Shown: positions 38,381 through 42,146 of the stretch, piece after piece
How the letters are laid out: every line of letters begins with the position of its first letter
Position numbering within the stretch: the first letter of the stretch is position 1
Assembly (NCBI GenBank): GCA_900128565.1
Contig: LT635935.1
Span: forward strand, 1-42,146
Direction of reading: 5' to 3'
DNA from: Stramenopiles sp. TOSAG23-6
Lineage: Eukaryota > Sar
Length of the DNA stretch: 42,146 nucleotides
The notes under the pieces: generated by a model
What the model saw: only the letters and a program-made list of their open reading frames with translations
The model's database searches: none
Told to the model about the DNA's origin: nothing
Position numbers and translations under genes: made by a program

Positions 38381-38404
38381 AATAAATAAATGCCATGTTT
38401 TATT
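38381..38404. terminator. Back-to-back polyadenylation signals, mirror copy
   Basis: This mirrors 3743-3766. AATAAATAAA at 38381-38390 directly follows the giant gene stop (TAG 38374-38376). The signal of the convergent membrane-repeat gene is on the other strand at 38399-38404. Confidence 0.55.
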
Positions 38405-38454
38405 TGATAGCGAAAGTTATACATTTTTTCAAATCTTCCAGACTACCAAGTTTA

Positions 38455-41400
38455 TCAATGAGTTTCAAACATTTCATCAAAAATTTCATCAATTGTTTCT
38501 CCAACACTTTCTACTCTAAAGAATTCGTTGAATTCTTCGTCGTCAAACAAACTTGGAAACAATTCCATAAGACTTGGGGATAAACTGGAATATAAATCGT
38601 ATAAATCTAGTTCATCAAAAACAAATTTGATTAAGTATAATTCCTCCTCGCTACATATTTTCCCGAAACAAATTTTACGCAGCTTTTCTTCGCCCTGTTC
38701 CTCTTTTGACTTCACTACAGAAATATCATTCTTCTGATACCATTTAGGAACAGGACATTGAGCTGGTTGAAGACACAAACCATTCTTCTGATACCATTTA
38801 GGAACAGGACATTGAGCTGATTGAAGGCACAAACCATTCTTTTGATACCATTTAGGAACAGGGCACTGAGCTGGTTGAAGACACAAACCATTCTTCTGAT
38901 ACCATTTAGGAACAGGACATTGAGCTGATTGAAGGCACAAACCATTCTTTTGATACCATTTAGGAACAGGGCACTGAGCTGGTTGAAGACACAAACCATT
39001 CTTCTGATACCATTTAGGAACAGGACATTGAGCTGATTGAAGGCACAAACCATTCTTTTGATACCATTTAGGAACAGGGCACTGAGCTGGTTGAAGACAC
39101 AAACCATTCTTCTGATACCATTTAGGAACAGGACATTGAGCTGATTGAAGGCACAAACCATTCTTTTGATACCATTTAGGAACAGGGCACTGAGCTGGTT
39201 GAAGACACAAACCATTCTTCTGATACCATTTAGGAACAGGACATTGAGCTGATTGAAGGCACAAACTATTCTGCTGATACCATTTACGAACAGGACATCG
39301 TGAGGCATCTATATTATTGCAGTATGAGGGTGATTTCCACCAAGACTTAGCCTTTAGCTCTGCTGGAGGTACACACCAGTCACCTTTGCCCCACCAGCTC
39401 TTCAACCATGAATTTGATTCAGGTTTTACCGCGTTAAGGCGCACATGCTCCGATTGTTTTTCGTGATCAATTTGATGAAATTCGACAGGGCGGAGACGAT
39501 TACTTTTTCCTGTGTTGCGAACGTATACATGCTCTTCACCAGAAGTTGTTGAGAAACTACTGACTGGACCATCGCTTCGTTTAGTTTCAGCATCAGATGA
39601 AGGCCAAGCTAGAATTGGCATTGCGGTACCTGCTGAACTTTCGCATTGGCGCATTTTCCGGTGTCTACGCTTACACGTCTTTGATACACGACAAATACCC
39701 TTGCTTTTAAATCCTTCCATTGGAGACCAATTTAGCTTATTTTTTCGAGCCGACGCAGGTCGAAGAACTCTAACAACAGCAGACACTACATCCCACCAAG
39801 GACGAACGCGCAAAGTGTTTTTACCTTTCAAGGATTTTGTAACCGGTGGTGTTGGTTGAATCAAAGATTTCCAAGAATCACCTTGTTTTCCTTCCCCCAA
39901 TCTGTTAAAAGTTGAAGATATTTTCTTCTTTTCTGAAATTCGTATTGCTTTTTGTGTAGCTGTAGTATGATACAGATTAGGCTTTATGAAAGATATGACC
40001 CCAGAAGAAACTTTTTCATTGACAGATGCAAATTTTGAACTTGCCGAGGACAAAATAAATGGCGTTGTCGTTAAAACATTTTTGTAATTAGGCAATACAC
40101 TTGACGTTTTGACTGAAGGTAAAGTTTTTGAAGCGAGATTTGAGGTAGGAATCCATACTTGTTTATCGTACAAACTGAGACGCACATTCGAACCATATTC
40201 TTGATTTGCAAGAAAGTTCAACAAAAATGTATTATTTCGAGCATTATGTTTTTTCGAATACAATTGTATGTTTTCAATATGTCTGGATCGAATCAAAAAA
40301 TCAACGTTTGGAATTGTCGAGAGATTTTCCCTCGATTTAGTGAGAGATGAATTTTGTAGCTTTGGAATTTTCTTCGTTCGAATAATATTGAAACCCGATT
40401 TAACCCGATGTGGCAACAAGTAAGACATGTTCATGAGATGTGATCTTTGTAAATTGGTGATCTTTTGTCCTATAGTTGGAGTAGTCGGGTAGAGATCGAT
40501 AGCAGCACAAGTATCACGACTGTAATCTACCTCTTTCGAAATCGTTTCAAGAAGTGTCTCTTGCGTAGTAGGGTCACCAAAAGGTAGCATTATATCAGTG
40601 GACGAAAATGTTGGATCATATGGAACAATTAAGTAAAATACGACTGAAAACACCAAAAAAATGTTTGTGGCATAAATTGTGACGATAATCAGTTGCAGCA
40701 TACATCGAAGTAGTTGATGATCATATTCGCTTGGTCTTGATAGACGATGAGTGATAATGTCTTCATGCTTTTTCTCAAAAACAAAATATTTTTCAAATTC
40801 TTCAGCTGTATCCGTATCCACATGAGTGTCAATATCTGCATCAGCACCTGTAGTATCACCATCAATGATACTTCTTTTCACCTTACGTTTGCTTTTACGA
40901 TTCAGCTTCCTTCCAAGTTTTTTGGTAGCGTCCAGTTTTTTTTCCGCTTCATCCATGTCTTCACGGAAAACATTTTTTCGTACTCTTTGGGATTTGTTAT
41001 TTTCATTCAACAAGTACGAGAAAATATCAAGTGGTTTTAGAGAATTGCTAATACCATCGTAAAAGCTGCATTCAGAGAAATCACTCCTTATTTCAGTAGA
41101 ACTATCATCGCTTATTTCAGTAGAACTATCATCGCTAGATATCTCGCTAGACACATCGGAGATACAAAAAAACTCAATAGAAGAGTCTTCAGAGATTTCC
41201 AAAGGATCCATATTCCCTAAAGATTCTCCATGTTGATCGGGTATACTGTATTTGTAAAGCAATCAGATGTCAATCAAGAGTTAGTTTTACAATTTGAAAG
41301 AAAAGCAAGAAATGTTATTTGAAGATGAAAGTGGACAAGTTTCTGTTGTGATTGGAAGTTTTGTTGTTGAAAAAAAAAAAGTTAGAAGAAAAACTTACAT

Positions 41401-41502
41401 AGTTGCTTCACGAGTCACACATTCCCATGAATCATCACTGTCACCATCAGACAAATCAAAATCTTGCACTCCTTTCATTGAAAAGAGCATGCCTTCCATC
41501 AT
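38455..41502 (-). CDS. Membrane protein with 18-residue Cys/Trp repeats, mirror copy
   Basis: This is the mirror of the gene at 645-3692. Exon 1 is 41399-41502, the intron 41246-41398 and exon 2 38455-41245. Without the intron, the long exon has only an internal ATG at 41209-41211, and the spliced model adds 52 residues ahead of that. Removing the intron gives a continuous frame on this arm too, as expected from identity. Confidence 0.74.
38728..39297 (-). repeat. 54-bp coding tandem repeat, mirror copy
   Basis: This mirrors the array at 2850-3419, with the same unit number and the same alternation. A repeat array this close to perfect on both arms argues that the arms are the same molecule sequenced once, because independently evolving copies would be expected to differ in unit number. 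Confidence 0.93.
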
Positions 41503-41782
41503 AAACGGTGTGGCAGGTAACGCAGGTAATAATAGGCACTACCCACGGACAGGTCAACCTGAAAGATATGACTACAGTTTCCGCAGTTTCCGTTTCATTT
41601 TTTCTGTAGAATTTTCCGAATTAGGGTTAGGGTTAGGTTTGTAGGAGTAAAAATTTGAAAAAGTGCCCAAAATTAATCTGTTTAACAATTTAAATTAACA
41701 ATTTGCTCTCAAAAAAATTTGATATTTTTATTTATACACTATTCAAATAAATGTGTTGTTAGATAAACTACAAAGCAAACTT
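41503..41782. other. Intergenic region, mirror of 365-644
   Basis: This holds the telomere-like patch at 41621-41638 (G-rich strand on plus) and the flanks of the membrane-repeat and IFT74-like genes. I see nothing else in it. Confidence 0.6.
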
Positions 41783-42145
41783 TCAAAAATCATTAAGATT
41801 ACCCTGATTATTAGATATGAGAACTGGTTTCAGTTCTGATGCTAAACTTACTAATAGGGCATTCAGTTCCCCCATTTGCTGTTTACATTCATCTTTTACT
41901 TGTACATAATCAGTTTCTCTTCCTTTTGATTCAATGAATTCATTTAGTTTAAATAGATTCTGTTCATAATGTCGAAGGCGTTGTTCTTGTGCATCAAGTG
42001 CTTTTGCAGTTTCCGAAACAGCCAATTTTTCTTTCAGTTGTTCGTATTTGCTACTAAGAAGCATAACTTGTTGTCTCACGGATGATTTACGATTTTTATG
42101 TGCATCGGGTCCTGCAAGCCAAAGTGTCACATTTCTCTTTTCTCC
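41783..42145 (-). CDS. IFT74: IFT74-like C-terminal fragment, mirror copy
   Basis: This is the reverse-complement copy of the fragment at 2-364, cut off by the right edge of the window. Its stop is at 41783-41785. The bases upstream of 42092 on this strand are the 55-bp repeat shared with the giant gene, not IFT74. The AATAAA counterpart is at 41727-41732. Confidence 0.7.
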   Translation of the reverse strand, partial: GEKRNVTLWLAGPDAHKNRKSSVRQQVMLLSSKYEQLKEKLAVSETAKALDAQEQRLRHYEQNLFKLNEFIESKGRETDYVQVKDECKQQMGELNALLVSLASELKPVLISNNQGNLNDF

Positions 42146-42146
42146 T
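42092..42146 (-). repeat. 55-bp terminal repeat, right end
   Basis: This is the mirror of bases 1-55, closing the window at its right end exactly as the left end opens it. Confidence 0.9.

Larger units (their letters stand above)
1..42146. repeat. Perfect inverted repeat spanning the whole window
   Basis: The first bases of the window are the reverse complement of the last, and the same holds for every gene boundary, intergenic stretch and homopolymer block I compared, so position i pairs with 42147-i. Each arm is 21,073 bp and there is no unique spacer. I saw no mismatch between arms, but I did not align all bases. Natural palindromes of this size normally show some divergence and do not begin and end exactly at contig ends. 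The arrangement is therefore best read as an assembly or amplification product, and the true unique content is one arm. Confidence 0.97.

Noticed and set aside
1-42146. CRISPR array, restriction system, insertion sequence or other prokaryotic element
   Set aside because: No transposase, Cas or methylase motifs, no Shine-Dalgarno-spaced operons and no direct-repeat/spacer pattern; the genes have spliceosomal introns.

Overview
The window is eukaryotic nuclear DNA, most likely from a flagellated protist. It is AT-rich and has GT-AG introns, AATAAA-type signals after several stops, TTAGGG-type telomere-like motifs, and a set of plainly eukaryotic proteins (RBX1, NIPSNAP, IFT74, IQ/PDZ and ankyrin scaffolds). 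TAA, TAG and TGA all end reading frames, so the standard code fits. A heterotrophic stramenopile-like flagellate is my guess; the sequence does not settle the lineage.

The dominant fact is that the window is an end-to-end inverted repeat. Position i pairs with 42147-i at every place I compared, the axis lies between 21073 and 21074, and every gene occurs twice as a mirror copy. Only about 21 kb is unique sequence. The axis sits in 150 bp of pure A/T homopolymer blocks. Both outer ends are a 55-bp sequence that also occurs inside the 3' part of the giant gene. Exact symmetry out to both ends plus 55-bp terminal overlaps looks like a de Bruijn-graph (k=55) contig that ran through an edge and then its reverse complement, perhaps from whole-genome-amplified material. 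A real hairpin or inverted-dimer chromosome end is possible but less likely.

Layout of the left arm (mirrored on the right): a 3' fragment of an IFT74-like gene (2-364, +); a two-exon gene for a single-pass membrane protein with eleven 18-residue Cys/Trp repeats (645-3692, +); convergent to it, an intronless 12-kb gene for a 3993-residue scaffold with about 19 IQ motifs, eight PDZ-like modules and four C2-like modules (3771-15752, -); a 642-residue probably myristoylated ankyrin protein with a dynein/IQANK1-like segment (15981-17909, -); an RBX1-type RING gene with one intron (18359-18866, -); divergent from it, a NIPSNAP-family mitochondrial protein (19160-19882, +); then a 1.1-kb AT-rich zone up to the axis holding telomere-like patches, a 9-mer motif repeated four times, and pieces of an intron-containing gene that may be chaperonin-like.

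The genes do not form an operon-like pathway. IFT74 and the IQ/PDZ and ankyrin scaffolds are compatible with a flagellar or cytoskeletal cell biology, RBX1 with cullin-RING ubiquitin ligases, and NIPSNAP with mitochondria. The most interesting biological points are an RBX1 homologue in which all four ligands of the third zinc site are replaced together, the giant PDZ/IQ/C2 scaffold, the dimer-homogenised 54-bp coding repeat, and telomere-like repeats lying inside an apparent gene.
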